Shown here in pieces: positions 35,018 through 42,858 of a DNA stretch of 64,000 bases; position 1 is the first letter of the stretch, and each line of letters opens with the position of its first letter. The DNA is from Bugulina stolonifera (taxonomy: Eukaryota > Bryozoa > Gymnolaemata > Cheilostomatida > Bugulidae), in the NCBI GenBank assembly GCA_935421135.1, contig OW285190.1:13960501-14024500 (forward strand), read 5' to 3'. The notes beneath the pieces were generated by a model. The model was given only the letters and a program-made list of their open reading frames with translations. It ran no database searches and was not told the DNA's origin. A program made the translations under genes and the position numbers.

Positions 35018-36364
35018 TTACATCATCCCGGCTACCATAGATACTTCGTGATTTGCATTCAAGTAGATAATGTCATCTTTTTCTTCGTATACAAACAGTC
35101 CAAGTGTATTTTGAGTTTGATTAGCAAATGCTAGATTAATAGATAGACTCCCATTTGATAACAAGTGAAAGTTGTCATCACACAAATCTCCTGAAATGTC
35201 AAAGGCGTAGAGAGCAGCGCAGGACTTGTATTTGCTAGGGGAGATCTCATTCCCTGTGTCAGCATCGGATGTATTTGTGACAGTGAACAAATTCATGAAT
35301 TCACGAGCAAACTTTCCACTTGCAAAATTTGGTTCATATCTTCGGGTCACCGGTGTTCCATCAATTAGTAATTCTAATGAACTTAGATTGTTATGTCCAA
35401 ATTTGAAGGGATTTTGCTTATACGTTCCACTCTTTGCAGTATGGTTGACTAGTCCGACAAAGACTCTGTTTGGCTTCTGTCCCGCTTGATCAAAGTTTAC
35501 TCTCACTGACTGGTGTCCAGCAGGGATGACATGGAAATGAGTTTTTATTCGGTCAATTGGTAGTTTTATAGACTCTTGTTGCACAACCCAAACATCCATT
35601 TGTGCTTTTTGTAAGGCCGGATTGGCTTGTACACGTCGAATCCACAATTCTGTCTTAGTTATAGAAATCTTCGCCCCTCCTGCAGGGTTGTCTGTTTCTG
35701 CTAAGAGGGCCATTTGTGGAATAGCACGTTGTAGAGTAAGGCGAGAGCGAACTCCTGGTGGAATAAGTCTTCCTTGAGAAAACATACTCAACCTAGGTCT
35801 CCCATAGAAGCTCATCTCTTTACTTGTGGCTATAAGTTTCTTTCTTTTTTCAACCACTTCGGGAGGTATACCATCATAGTCTTCTCCAGTTCCTTCATCC
35901 TCCATCCACCCACTCCCAACTTTCATATATGTGCTCTTAGCATCTTTACCATAGTTTAGGAGATTCTCGACATAAGCTCTATGTCCATAGTTTGGTTCAT
36001 ACTCAACATCTTGCCCGGCCAGTTGAACAGTGGCAGAAGAAAAGAGACTGTGCATAAAATTGTCCCCTGGAACAACCTTTAGTTGTTCTTCCGCAGGTAG
36101 TACGCTTCCATCAGCCTTGCTCACCTTTACTGTGGTGTGTAAGTAAGACCTTGATAGATCTGTGTAGAGTTCGTCTGCGGGCGGGATGTTAAATTCAATA
36201 GTGCCATCAGGGGAGTCCGTAACAGGAGCCAAAGGTACCCACTCACCTCTGAGCACGCTAGTATGAGTTGGCGGAGTGGCAAATAAGTCAAAACTGGAGT
36301 CAACCGTGTCTGGAGAGTCTTCAGAAACCTTGGAGAGAGAGATGGCTCGATGTGTGACGGACAT
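35018..36364 (-). CDS. Double jelly-roll major capsid protein (Polinton PY / adintovirus hexon)
   Basis: 448 aa. It matches the family often auto-annotated as 'F54H12.2-like': an N-terminal DLFATPPTHTSV, DLSRSYLHTTVKV, then NFMHSLFSSATVQLAGQDVE, GHRAYVENLLNYGKDAKS, KQNPFKFGHNNLSSLELLID and ALYAFDISGDL...FHLLSNGSL. These are the conserved landmarks of the Polinton hexon-like capsid protein that forms pseudo-hexameric capsomers. The ORF is complete with an ATG start. A TATATAA-type box lies about 87-94 bp upstream. A full-length intact MCP argues for recent activity. Confidence 0.92.
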   Translation of the reverse strand: MSVTHRAISLSKVSEDSPDTVDSSFDLFATPPTHTSVLRGEWVPLAPVTDSPDGTIEFNIPPADELYTDLSRSYLHTTVKVSKADGSVLPAEEQLKVVPGDNFMHSLFSSATVQLAGQDVEYEPNYGHRAYVENLLNYGKDAKSTYMKVGSGWMEDEGTGEDYDGIPPEVVEKRKKLIATSKEMSFYGRPRLSMFSQGRLIPPGVRSRLTLQRAIPQMALLAETDNPAGGAKISITKTELWIRRVQANPALQKAQMDVWVVQQESIKLPIDRIKTHFHVIPAGHQSVRVNFDQAGQKPNRVFVGLVNHTAKSGTYKQNPFKFGHNNLSSLELLIDGTPVTRRYEPNFASGKFAREFMNLFTVTNTSDADTGNEISPSKYKSCAALYAFDISGDLCDDNFHLLSNGSLSINLAFANQTQNTLGLFVYEEKDDIIYLNANHEVSMVAGMM

Positions 36365-36450
36365 GTTCGATAGTGTGAGAGTTGTTCCATCTAGTACTTG
36401 CTCCTACAGTCGCTTGTCTAAGAGTGGGGAGTGGTGAGTCTAGGTGTGGA

Positions 36451-36457
36451 TTATATA
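36451..36457 (-). promoter_or_regulatory. TATA-like box upstream of the capsid gene
   Basis: Minus strand reads ATATATAA, 87-94 bp upstream of the major capsid ATG and just past the end of the preceding gene. Motif match only. Confidence 0.4.
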
Positions 36458-36469
36458 TTTATCTTTCAT

Positions 36470-36880
36470 TTAGTCAAAAACTGTTTTTCTTCCTTTACGC
36501 TTTTTCTTTGTAGACTTTTGACTAACTCGTGCACGTTTGGCAGGTGGTTCACGTAATTCATCTTCTACATCACCTAGAAGATCCCCACCAGCTTCACGAA
36601 AACGTTTTGCTGCAGAGGATTTGAAGTTCTCTCCCTTGATTACATCTCCCAGAACCGAAGCTCCAGTAGTCAATAGCTTTTTCCCAATAGTTTTGGCACC
36701 ATTCTTTAGCATGGGAAGGACCCCTCGGGCCAGTCCAGAAAAGAGTGAGCCGATCCCATTACCCGTCATAATAGGTTTTCCCCTGTACACACTCATTCCC
36801 TCTCCCACCTGGTTTGCATAATAGTCTTCATACATCTCACCTGACTCATCAGGAAAATATGGAACTATGCGAGGGGCCAT
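36470..36880 (-). CDS. Small basic virion/core-like protein (adenovirus pX/pVI-like region)
   Basis: 136 aa from the first ATG (36880). The preceding in-frame GTG at 36895 lies inside the penton gene. A glycine-rich hydrophobic amphipathic segment (NGIGSLFSGLARGVLPML) is followed by KNGAKTIGKKLLTTGASVLG and a lysine/arginine-rich tail ending KKKRKGRK. This pattern recurs in Polinton/adintovirus genomes next to the capsid genes and resembles membrane-lytic or core proteins of adenoviruses. Only one base separates its ATG from the upstream stop codon. The role is inferred. Confidence 0.7.
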   Translation of the reverse strand: MAPRIVPYFPDESGEMYEDYYANQVGEGMSVYRGKPIMTGNGIGSLFSGLARGVLPMLKNGAKTIGKKLLTTGASVLGDVIKGENFKSSAAKRFREAGGDLLGDVEDELREPPAKRARVSQKSTKKKRKGRKTVFD

Positions 36881-36881
36881 G

Positions 36882-37628
36882 TTATTTCTCTCCACGCGGT
36901 CTGAAACGAACCGTCAGCACAACCTTTCCACTGCGAAATGAGACCCTTTCTCCATCATCACGTCTTATATCTACCTCGATGAGGTCTGTGCTTGTATTAG
37001 ACACTGGAGAGTATTGAACATTCGAAAACTCAAAGAAAACGGTGCTATTTCTTTCACTCTCTGTTATAGGAACTGTGCGAAGTAGGGGGACTAGACTATC
37101 TCCAACATGTCTTGGTGAGACTACGGAGGAGTAGACATAGAGGGATGTGAAACCAGCATTGATGTCTGGAGGGTTTTGACTCCTGTTGATTTCCGCAGCA
37201 TATTCTACATCAGGTTCGAATCCCAACACCCACGCAACATCACGTGACATCATGACAGAGTGTTCCTGTTCTCTCAACATGAGGAAGGTTTCATTCCGTA
37301 GACTATCATAGTAAAAGCTCACTACTTTTTCTAAGTCGTAGTTTATTAGTATTCTATTGATCTCACTCAAAAGTTCACCCATGGAAGCATACCTTCCACT
37401 CCTGATTTCACATTTTCGTTTGACTCCATCTTTTGTATTCGTAACCACTACATAGCCATCTTCCACATTTCTCCAGGATGCAGGGTACTGAATGTCAAGT
37501 AACCCAACCTCCCACTGTGATGAGTGAAGCTTCAATATCTTGGCTAGCTTCGTAATGAAGTGAGCATTGGTGTTTGTGTCACTCCCACCGATGCGTACAT
37601 TTGAGGTAAGTGTGACATTGAAGGCCAT
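36882..37628 (-). CDS. Minor capsid (penton-like, single jelly-roll) protein, Polinton PX
   Basis: 248 aa. The N-terminal half has the WEVGLLDIQYPASW block typical of Polinton penton proteins. The C-terminal half has VGDSLVPLLRTVPI and VQYSPVSNTSTDLIEVDIRR...FRSGKVVLTVRFRP, the most conserved part of the family. It forms the five-fold vertices in the virion model. TATAAA on the minus strand lies 37-42 bp before the ATG. The ORF is intact. Confidence 0.88.
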   Translation of the reverse strand: MAFNVTLTSNVRIGGSDTNTNAHFITKLAKILKLHSSQWEVGLLDIQYPASWRNVEDGYVVVTNTKDGVKRKCEIRSGRYASMGELLSEINRILINYDLEKVVSFYYDSLRNETFLMLREQEHSVMMSRDVAWVLGFEPDVEYAAEINRSQNPPDINAGFTSLYVYSSVVSPRHVGDSLVPLLRTVPITESERNSTVFFEFSNVQYSPVSNTSTDLIEVDIRRDDGERVSFRSGKVVLTVRFRPRGEK

Positions 37629-37664
37629 CTTTGAGAGTGAGCAAAACTGAACTTACATATCGAA

Positions 37665-37670
37665 TTTATA
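37665..37670 (-). promoter_or_regulatory. TATA box for penton gene
   Basis: TATAAA on the minus strand, about 40 bp upstream of the ATG at 37628, in the short gap after the integrase gene. It implies that the penton/core/capsid/protease block has at least one transcription start separate from integrase. Confidence 0.55.
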
Positions 37671-37682
37671 CTACCTTTGATC

Positions 37683-38753
37683 TTACACAAACTGACTAGA
37701 ATCTATCCAACTATTAAATGAAGAGGGATAACCACTCCATTTCACGAAACTCTCTTCTTTTCCTCTCCTTCTCCGTTTACGTATGACTTTCTCAACTCTA
37801 AAGATTTCAGGTAGGTTAACATGTTGCAATTCTTGTGCATAGAATGTTCCATCTACTCCTTCTTTGTTTAGGTCTTCCAGTGTATAGACAGGAGGTGAGG
37901 TATGTGCCTTGACTGCTTTTATGGTGAATATCTCGGTTGACCAGTTTGGTGTGAACCCTCGCTCAAAGCTACTACGAGCCATCGAAATCCGAACATGATC
38001 ACCTGGTGAGTATTTTACTCTTGTTTTCTTTAACCATCGTTTAGGTGAGAACTCATTTAACCGAACCCAAACCTCTTCTTGATTATCGTAATCAACCTCA
38101 ATAGGTTTCATTCCAATTGACCTATTAAAACTGTTGTTATATCCTTGGACTAGGTCTTCTACATCTTCTAAGTAGCGTCCATCCCCTCTATAAGTGAGTA
38201 GACGATGAATTTTCCCTCTCAATGTTCTATTAAAGCGTTCAACAAGAGCAGCCTTGATGATCTCATTCTCAGAGGTGAAATGGCTAACTCCATACTTCTT
38301 TAGCACTTCACTCACCCTTCTGTTTAGGAACTCCTTACCTTTATCAGTTTGTATTTGTCTAAAGCTTTCATTTTCGAATAGAGAGATGAGTGCATTGGAC
38401 ACTTCCAGACCAGACTTGGAATGAAGAGGAAAGACCCATGCTTTCCGTGAGAAGGCATCTATGCAGGTGAGCAAAAATGTTACTCCATCATTTGAGTCCT
38501 TGTGCGCACGCACATCCACGAGATCTGCCTGGAGTTGTTCACCAATCCCACTCACAAACGTTTTTCTCCTTGTAAACTTCATTCTAATCGGGCGATGAAG
38601 AGTGTATGCGTCTTGACTTCTCAACCACTTCTCAACATCATTCTCATTAATACCAGGAGGAGAAGCTAAAACTAACTTTCTCTTTCCTCCAAAAGATGGT
38701 GGTTGAGGAGGGGAGAAGTAAATATCACGTAGACCTTCATCTATATCATCCAT
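37683..38753 (-). CDS. INT: Polinton retroviral-type integrase with chromodomain
   Basis: 356 aa. It is an RNase H-fold DDE integrase that inserts the element and produces the 6-bp duplication. Catalytic residues visible are Asp77 (QLQADLVD), Asp137 (IQTDKGKEF) and Glu172 (LVERFNRTLRGK), the last two 35 residues apart. The last ~40 residues form a chromodomain (VEKVIRKRR...FVKWSGYP..FNSWI) that could steer insertion to modified chromatin. No clear N-terminal HHCC zinc finger is seen. The start codon overlaps the end of the upstream gene by 13 bp. The frame is complete. Confidence 0.92.
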   Translation of the reverse strand: MDDIDEGLRDIYFSPPQPPSFGGKRKLVLASPPGINENDVEKWLRSQDAYTLHRPIRMKFTRRKTFVSGIGEQLQADLVDVRAHKDSNDGVTFLLTCIDAFSRKAWVFPLHSKSGLEVSNALISLFENESFRQIQTDKGKEFLNRRVSEVLKKYGVSHFTSENEIIKAALVERFNRTLRGKIHRLLTYRGDGRYLEDVEDLVQGYNNSFNRSIGMKPIEVDYDNQEEVWVRLNEFSPKRWLKKTRVKYSPGDHVRISMARSSFERGFTPNWSTEIFTIKAVKAHTSPPVYTLEDLNKEGVDGTFYAQELQHVNLPEIFRVEKVIRKRRRRGKEESFVKWSGYPSSFNSWIDSSQFV

Positions 38754-39310
38754 CTTTCTGTTTTACTATTGCTTGCAAGAGGGGTTTTAGGAAGCTTTCG
38801 CCTAGACCTAGTTTTGATAGGACTTCTATTTTCACCCTTCCCACTCCAACGTGCGCCAGCTTCTGACCTCTCTGGTTTTGTTTCTCTCCTATATGGGTGT
38901 GGTAGTGGTGACCTTGAGCCACTTCGCCTCTTTTCATCATCTCTTTTTTTCTCTCGCCCTCGCTCTTGTGCTTCTTCTTCTCTTTGTCTCCATGTATGCA
39001 TTTCATTAAACCTAGTGTTAATTCCCTCTAATGTATTATACAACTCCTGCTGCGGATGGCGTGATCTCTCCAACTCTTTTAGGAACTTATTCATTTTATG
39101 AGCATGTTGCTCTAGCTGAGAGTAGATGTCTGTATCAGAGTTTTTGAGGTTAGATATTACATCTTTTCTGCTTTTTTCTGCCAGGAGTAGATCCCCATTT
39201 GTAGAGAGTGAGGGTAGATGCTCTCCTTCTTTTTTGTTGTTTCTACTATTCATTGATTCATATGTATGTTTATCCATAAGAAGATACTTTTTAGAAAACT
39301 TGAGACTCAT
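38741..39310 (-). CDS. Hydrophilic Polinton accessory protein, unknown
   Basis: 189 aa from the ATG at 39310; an in-frame GTG upstream is inside the neighbour. It begins SLKFSKKYLLMDKHTYESM, which recalls the N-terminus of an uncharacterised protein present in many Polintons. A predicted coiled coil follows (residues ~60-110). The C-terminal half is very rich in Arg, Lys, Glu and Ser, including an RREEE/EKKRDDEKRR run, and is likely disordered and nucleic-acid binding. It overlaps the integrase start and sits one base after the upstream stop, consistent with a co-transcribed block. Confidence 0.65.
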   Translation of the reverse strand: MSLKFSKKYLLMDKHTYESMNSRNNKKEGEHLPSLSTNGDLLLAEKSRKDVISNLKNSDTDIYSQLEQHAHKMNKFLKELERSRHPQQELYNTLEGINTRFNEMHTWRQREEEAQERGREKKRDDEKRRSGSRSPLPHPYRRETKPERSEAGARWSGKGENRSPIKTRSRRKLPKTPLASNSKTERWMI

Positions 39311-39311
39311 T

Positions 39312-39677
39312 TCACCTTCGTCCACCGCCTAATCCACCAAGCACACCTCCGAGTAAACTTGCCAATGGCTTCAAAAGAAGACCTAAAAATCCGCCACGTT
39401 GTAGGATTAACTTTTTCTGCCTCACACTAGTACGAGAGTTGGTGAGATCCTCAATGGCCCTTCTATGTCGACGTAGAGAGTTCAACTGAGCGGTAGTTAG
39501 ATGAACATTACCTAATAATACATTTCTAGCACACTCAACAAGAGCGAGTATAAGGTCTTTGTTAGCCTCAGCAATGGTTGAATCTCTGATGGTTGCAGAT
39601 GCTTTCGTCAGTGCATATATACTCAAGGCATTCCTCCTCAACCTTGGAGAATACTCGGGTGAATTAATGTATCTCAT
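39312..39677 (-). CDS. Small conserved Polinton protein ending in GGFL/hydrophobic tail
   Basis: 121 aa from the first ATG (39677); a TTG-initiated extension of 11 codons is unlikely. Conserved features known from other Polintons are a helix with LVECARNVLLGNVHLT, then LNSLRRHRRAIEDL, then KKLILQRGGFLGLLL and a Gly-rich hydrophobic end (LGGVLGGLGGG). The basic helix plus membrane-active tail suggests a virion core or membrane-penetration peptide, which is inference. TATAAG lies upstream near 39750, inside the end of the ATPase gene. Confidence 0.7.
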   Translation of the reverse strand: MRYINSPEYSPRLRRNALSIYALTKASATIRDSTIAEANKDLILALVECARNVLLGNVHLTTAQLNSLRRHRRAIEDLTNSRTSVRQKKLILQRGGFLGLLLKPLASLLGGVLGGLGGGRR

Positions 39678-39742
39678 GCTTGATGATGGATGCGCTCTCT
39701 TCGAGTCCAAGACAGTTTATGGAGAGAGTAGAGATGTGAATG

Positions 39743-40402
39743 CTACTTATATTCCAGGGTATTCGGGATATATACAGTCATGGGAGAGTGCTCAGAAGCA
39801 AAATTACCGATCAGTCTAGCCCACTCCGAGGTTTCCTGGCGAAGATTCAAGAATAGAAAAGAGTGTGGCTTACGTGTAGCATCACTAAAAGCTTCTTGAA
39901 CAGCTCTTGTACTCTGAGGAAAAGCCTGCTTTGCAAGATTGGTAACAGACATTCCGTCTCTGGGGTTCTTGAACAAGAAAAAGTACTGCGAGTTTATTGA
40001 CACTGTTCTATTATCTTTCGGGAAAAGGTTCTGTAGTAAGAAAAAGACGCTTATGTTCAGGTGGTGACTGAACTTTGTAAAGATTGCATTAGTAGTCTCT
40101 TTCCCCCCGACTTCACCCATCAAGTCATCAATGATGAGCCAGCGATTCTTCCCATCACGCTCTATATCCATTTCTACATCAATGAGTCCTGAATGAAACC
40201 TTACTTTATCCTTGTAATCCTCAAAGCGGCGTTGCCAAACTCCATAGCAGTAAATGATTTCAACAGGAGTGGGTGAAGCAATTTCATCAACTCTCCTAAT
40301 AAGACTAAATAGTAGTTCCGTTTTTCCACTCCCTGTTGGACCACAGACTAGAGCTGTGAAGGGACTCTGCAAGCGAAGATCGATTTCTTGGTGTGGACGC
40401 AT
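39743..40402 (-). CDS. ATP: FtsK/HerA-type genome-packaging ATPase
   Basis: 219 aa. Walker A GPTGSGKT (residues 21-28) and Walker B WLIIDDLM (Asp92-Asp93), followed by the sensor-like FFLLQNLFPKD where Gln is expected in the A32/packaging family. It pumps element DNA into capsids in Polinton-like viruses. The length and motif spacing fit the Polinton ATPase. Its start overlaps the preceding membrane-protein ORF by 98 bp in another frame. Confidence 0.9.
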   Translation of the reverse strand: MRPHQEIDLRLQSPFTALVCGPTGSGKTELLFSLIRRVDEIASPTPVEIIYCYGVWQRRFEDYKDKVRFHSGLIDVEMDIERDGKNRWLIIDDLMGEVGGKETTNAIFTKFSHHLNISVFFLLQNLFPKDNRTVSINSQYFFLFKNPRDGMSVTNLAKQAFPQSTRAVQEAFSDATRKPHSFLFLNLRQETSEWARLIGNFASEHSPMTVYIPNTLEYK

Positions 40403-40712
40403 GCTGATCCAGTTGAGTAGCTAATAGAGTTGTGTTTGTTTTTAAAAAGTGTCCTTGCTTAAGTACTCCTTTGTCTTTGCCATTGGGTGGTTCCCTATCA
40501 CTTAGATATGTGTAAACTGATGGTGATAAAGATGAGCAAGAAAGTATAAATAGTATTATGATTATGTAGAATGTGAACTTCTTTCTTTTGTTGCTTCTCT
40601 CTCCTATTTGCTCCCTTCCCTCTTCAGCAGAGATAGCTACTACTTCATCTAAGAGACCATCAGCCACATCTTCATAATTCTCATTTCTACATACTACCTC
40701 TTGCTTTGACAT
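40305..40712 (-). CDS. Single-span membrane protein, unknown
   Basis: 135 aa. The acidic N-terminal ~40 residues are followed by a basic RSNKRKK stop and a strongly hydrophobic stretch FTFYIIIILFILSC (residues ~47-60), then a Ser/Thr-rich part. Topology by the positive-inside rule is N-terminus in the cytosol. The last ~33 codons overlap the ATPase gene in a different frame, so the true end may be constrained by that gene. No homologue recognised. A role in budding, membrane association or host interaction is speculation. Confidence 0.6.
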   Translation of the reverse strand: MSKQEVVCRNENYEDVADGLLDEVVAISAEEGREQIGERSNKRKKFTFYIIIILFILSCSSLSPSVYTYLSDREPPNGKDKGVLKQGHFLKTNTTLLATQLDQHASTPRNRSSLAESLHSSSLWSNREWKNGTTI

Positions 40713-40752
40713 CTTGCCCTTGTTTGAGAGAACGATTGGAATCTATACACTT

Positions 40753-42081
40753 TTATTCATCATTACTTTCTCCTGTTGGAACCCACTGTGGCAGTTTACT
40801 ATCTTCCCCTTCTGCTTTTGCATCATTATCATCTAGTTTGTTAGCCAGGTGGGGAATTATGTGATCAATAATTGATACACTATCCATTTTTTCTTCTTCT
40901 TCTTCTTTTTGCAAACGCTCGATTTCCATCATTAACCTCTCTTTTTCCATTCTTTCCTCTGTTAACTTTTTTTCTAAGAAGGCAATGCGATTTGTTCTTC
41001 TCTCTTTTCTTGCATCAATTCTCTGTTGCATCTCTAGTGCTTCTTTCCACCCCAGTGCTCCTGCCAATTCCACTTTCTTTAGTGCCAATTCTTGTTCTAT
41101 CTTTCTAATCTCTTGTTCCCTTTTGTCACACATTTCAACCTCTTCTTTAGTTTCTACATGAGTTTGCTCTTCTATCATAATCTGCTTATTCTCTCCTGTA
41201 GAAGTCTCTCTCACTTCCACCCTAGCTTCTCCTGGTGAAGGGCTTCTTATCTCCTCTAACCCGTTTTTGGATGAATCTAGTTCTCCAATGTCACACATTT
41301 CAACCTCTTCTATCATAACCTGGTTAGTCTCTCCTGTAGAAGTCTCTCTCACCTCTAATCTAGCATCTCCTGGTGAAGGACTTCTTATCACCTCTAACCC
41401 ATTTTTGGATGGATCTAGTTCTCCAAACAATCGCCCTGCATATAGCGTATTACCTCTACTAAGAATTAAACCAGGGATGCTTTCTTCATTGTAACTCCTC
41501 TTCGCTCGCGATTTCTCCTTCCCATCCTCAAAGCGACATCTTCTTGCCCCATCCTTTAATATGTTCAATACTCTATGATAGAGTTCATTCTTTGAACCTT
41601 CCCCACCAGGTTCATTATCCAGATATAGTAAGAAGTGAGTGTTAAAAGTGGCCTCCACTCCCACACCAGTTTCATCCCAGTTTCTATCTTCAATAATCTT
41701 CTCAACCTCCACTCTACACCAGGTTGACAACTCTGCATTCCTAAGAAGGAGTAAGGGAGAAGAAACGGATGCGTTTTTTGTTTCTACCATAGATGAAAAT
41801 CTTGACCTAGCTCCTGTTAAGTCTTCATAACAAAGTGCCATTTTCCTCAACTTTTCCTCTCCTATCTTAAAAGGGATATTCATAGAGAGTGAAAGTGTTC
41901 TAAAATAGATGGCAAGCTCTACCACTAAGGAATTATGAGCGAGTCTGTCAACCCAATACCACATCCATGGACTATTCGTTTCTTCGATATTACTTTTGAT
42001 CATATAATCCCATACAGACTTCGGGAGGACTTCCTTTAAAAGTACATATCTCCCCGCTGCTCCTTTGGTGAGAAAAGACAT
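40753..42081 (-). CDS. 442-aa orphan protein with C-terminal coiled coil
   Basis: Largest unassigned gene of the element. The N-terminal ~190 residues look globular, with conserved-looking WMWYWVDRLAHNSLVVELA and YEDLTGARSRF segments. The middle contains two near-copies of a ~35-residue stretch (LDPSKNGLEVIRSPSPG and LDSSKNGLEEIRSPSPG), an internal duplication. The C-terminal ~150 residues are highly charged and heptad-like (coiled coil). No polymerase motifs (no DxxSLYP-, KxxxNSxYG- or YxDTD-like blocks) are present. It starts 54 bp from a TATA box at the inner TIR edge, which suggests it is the first gene expressed from this end. Confidence 0.7.
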   Translation of the reverse strand: MSFLTKGAAGRYVLLKEVLPKSVWDYMIKSNIEETNSPWMWYWVDRLAHNSLVVELAIYFRTLSLSMNIPFKIGEEKLRKMALCYEDLTGARSRFSSMVETKNASVSSPLLLLRNAELSTWCRVEVEKIIEDRNWDETGVGVEATFNTHFLLYLDNEPGGEGSKNELYHRVLNILKDGARRCRFEDGKEKSRAKRSYNEESIPGLILSRGNTLYAGRLFGELDPSKNGLEVIRSPSPGDARLEVRETSTGETNQVMIEEVEMCDIGELDSSKNGLEEIRSPSPGEARVEVRETSTGENKQIMIEEQTHVETKEEVEMCDKREQEIRKIEQELALKKVELAGALGWKEALEMQQRIDARKERRTNRIAFLEKKLTEERMEKERLMMEIERLQKEEEEEKMDSVSIIDHIIPHLANKLDDNDAKAEGEDSKLPQWVPTGESNDE

Positions 42082-42134
42082 GTTTGCTATGACTAAGTCT
42101 TCTTTGTATTAATACTATCATCAGTCAAACTTAT

Positions 42135-42142
42135 CTTTTATA
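42135..42142 (-). promoter_or_regulatory. TATA box at inner edge of right TIR
   Basis: TATAAAAG on the minus strand spans the inner border of the right TIR, 54 bp before the ATG of the 442-aa gene. The left TIR diverges exactly here (CTATAATG), so only the right end has this promoter. A comparable CTATAAAAAA is found at the inner TIR edge of Polinton 2. Confidence 0.65.
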
Positions 42143-42852
42143 GTCCCACCCCAGTGGAACTCGGAATGGGCGGCGGGCCGCTGCCTAGTCGCTTGGCCCG
42201 GTGGATACGGGGCACCGGCGTCGCCTCCACGTGTACGGTCGGCGCCGCACGCAACGTGGGCGGACGCGGCTTGACCGCCTCAAACGATTGGTCGTTCGGG
42301 TGAGTGGGGGTTGCGGGGGGGAGGGTGGGCGGCGGCGGAGGAGGGGTGGCGGTGATGACGGTGATGGCGGCGGCGGCGGCGGCGGTGGTGGTGGTGGTGG
42401 TGGCGGCGGCGGCGGCGGTGGTGGTGGTGGCGGCGGTGGTGGTGGTGGCGGTGGTGGCGGCGGCGGCGGGGGCGGCGACGGTGGTGAGGGCGGTGGTGGT
42501 GGCGGCGGCGGCGGCGGTGGTGAGGGCGGCGGTGGCGGCGGCGGCGACGGCGGTGGCGCGGACGGGACGAGGGCGGTGGCGGGGAGGAGGGAGGAGTGGG
42601 AGGTGGGGGAGGGGGAGGGGAGGAGGGTGGGAAGGAGGAAGGGAAGGGGTCGTGGCCGGGTTCGGGGTCAAGTGTGCAAATGTTTTTTCGACCAATCAGA
42701 AGGGGGGATTTTGGGGTGACCTTGGCAAGGTCGTGTGCAAAATTTTTGTGCTCTTCTGTGATTGGTTGAAATCGGAAATACCGGCTTGTGATTGGTTGAA
42801 AACAGGGGTCAATGAGTGCGTGTCTGTCTAGAAGTGCACTGACTATACTACT
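42139..42852 (-). repeat. Right terminal inverted repeat of Polinton 1
   Basis: 714 bp, near-identical inverse of 32111-32831. The ~7-bp length difference is in the triplet tract. The plus strand here is the G-rich one (GGC/GGT triplets over ~300 bp), which gives GGN repeats with quadruplex potential. Long glycine-, alanine- or proline-only ORFs here are artefacts. Confidence 0.95.
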
Positions 42853-42858
42853 TTTATC
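42853..42858. repeat. Right target-site duplication of Polinton 1
   Basis: TTTATC directly after the terminal CTATACTACT, identical to 32105-32110. Confidence 0.95.

Larger units (their letters stand above)
32111..42852. mobile_element. Complete Polinton/Maverick (adintovirus-like) element lacking DNA polymerase B
   Basis: The element is 10,742 bp with ~0.72-kb terminal inverted repeats starting AGTAG...CTACT, and both copies of the TSD are intact. Its genes, nearly all on the minus strand, are the Polinton capsid and integration set: cysteine protease, major capsid protein, small core-like protein, penton protein, chromodomain integrase, two small accessory proteins, packaging ATPase, membrane protein and a 442-aa orphan. 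Canonical Polintons are 15-20 kb and always contain a protein-primed PolB. None is present here, and the space is filled, so this is not a simple internal gap between recognisable PolB ends. All the ORFs listed are open, so the element looks young. Confidence 0.95.

Noticed and set aside
32111..42852. Integrated adenovirus or free virus genome
   Set aside because: The combination of chromodomain integrase, Polinton-type capsid, 6-bp TSD and AG...CT termini fits Polinton/Maverick better.
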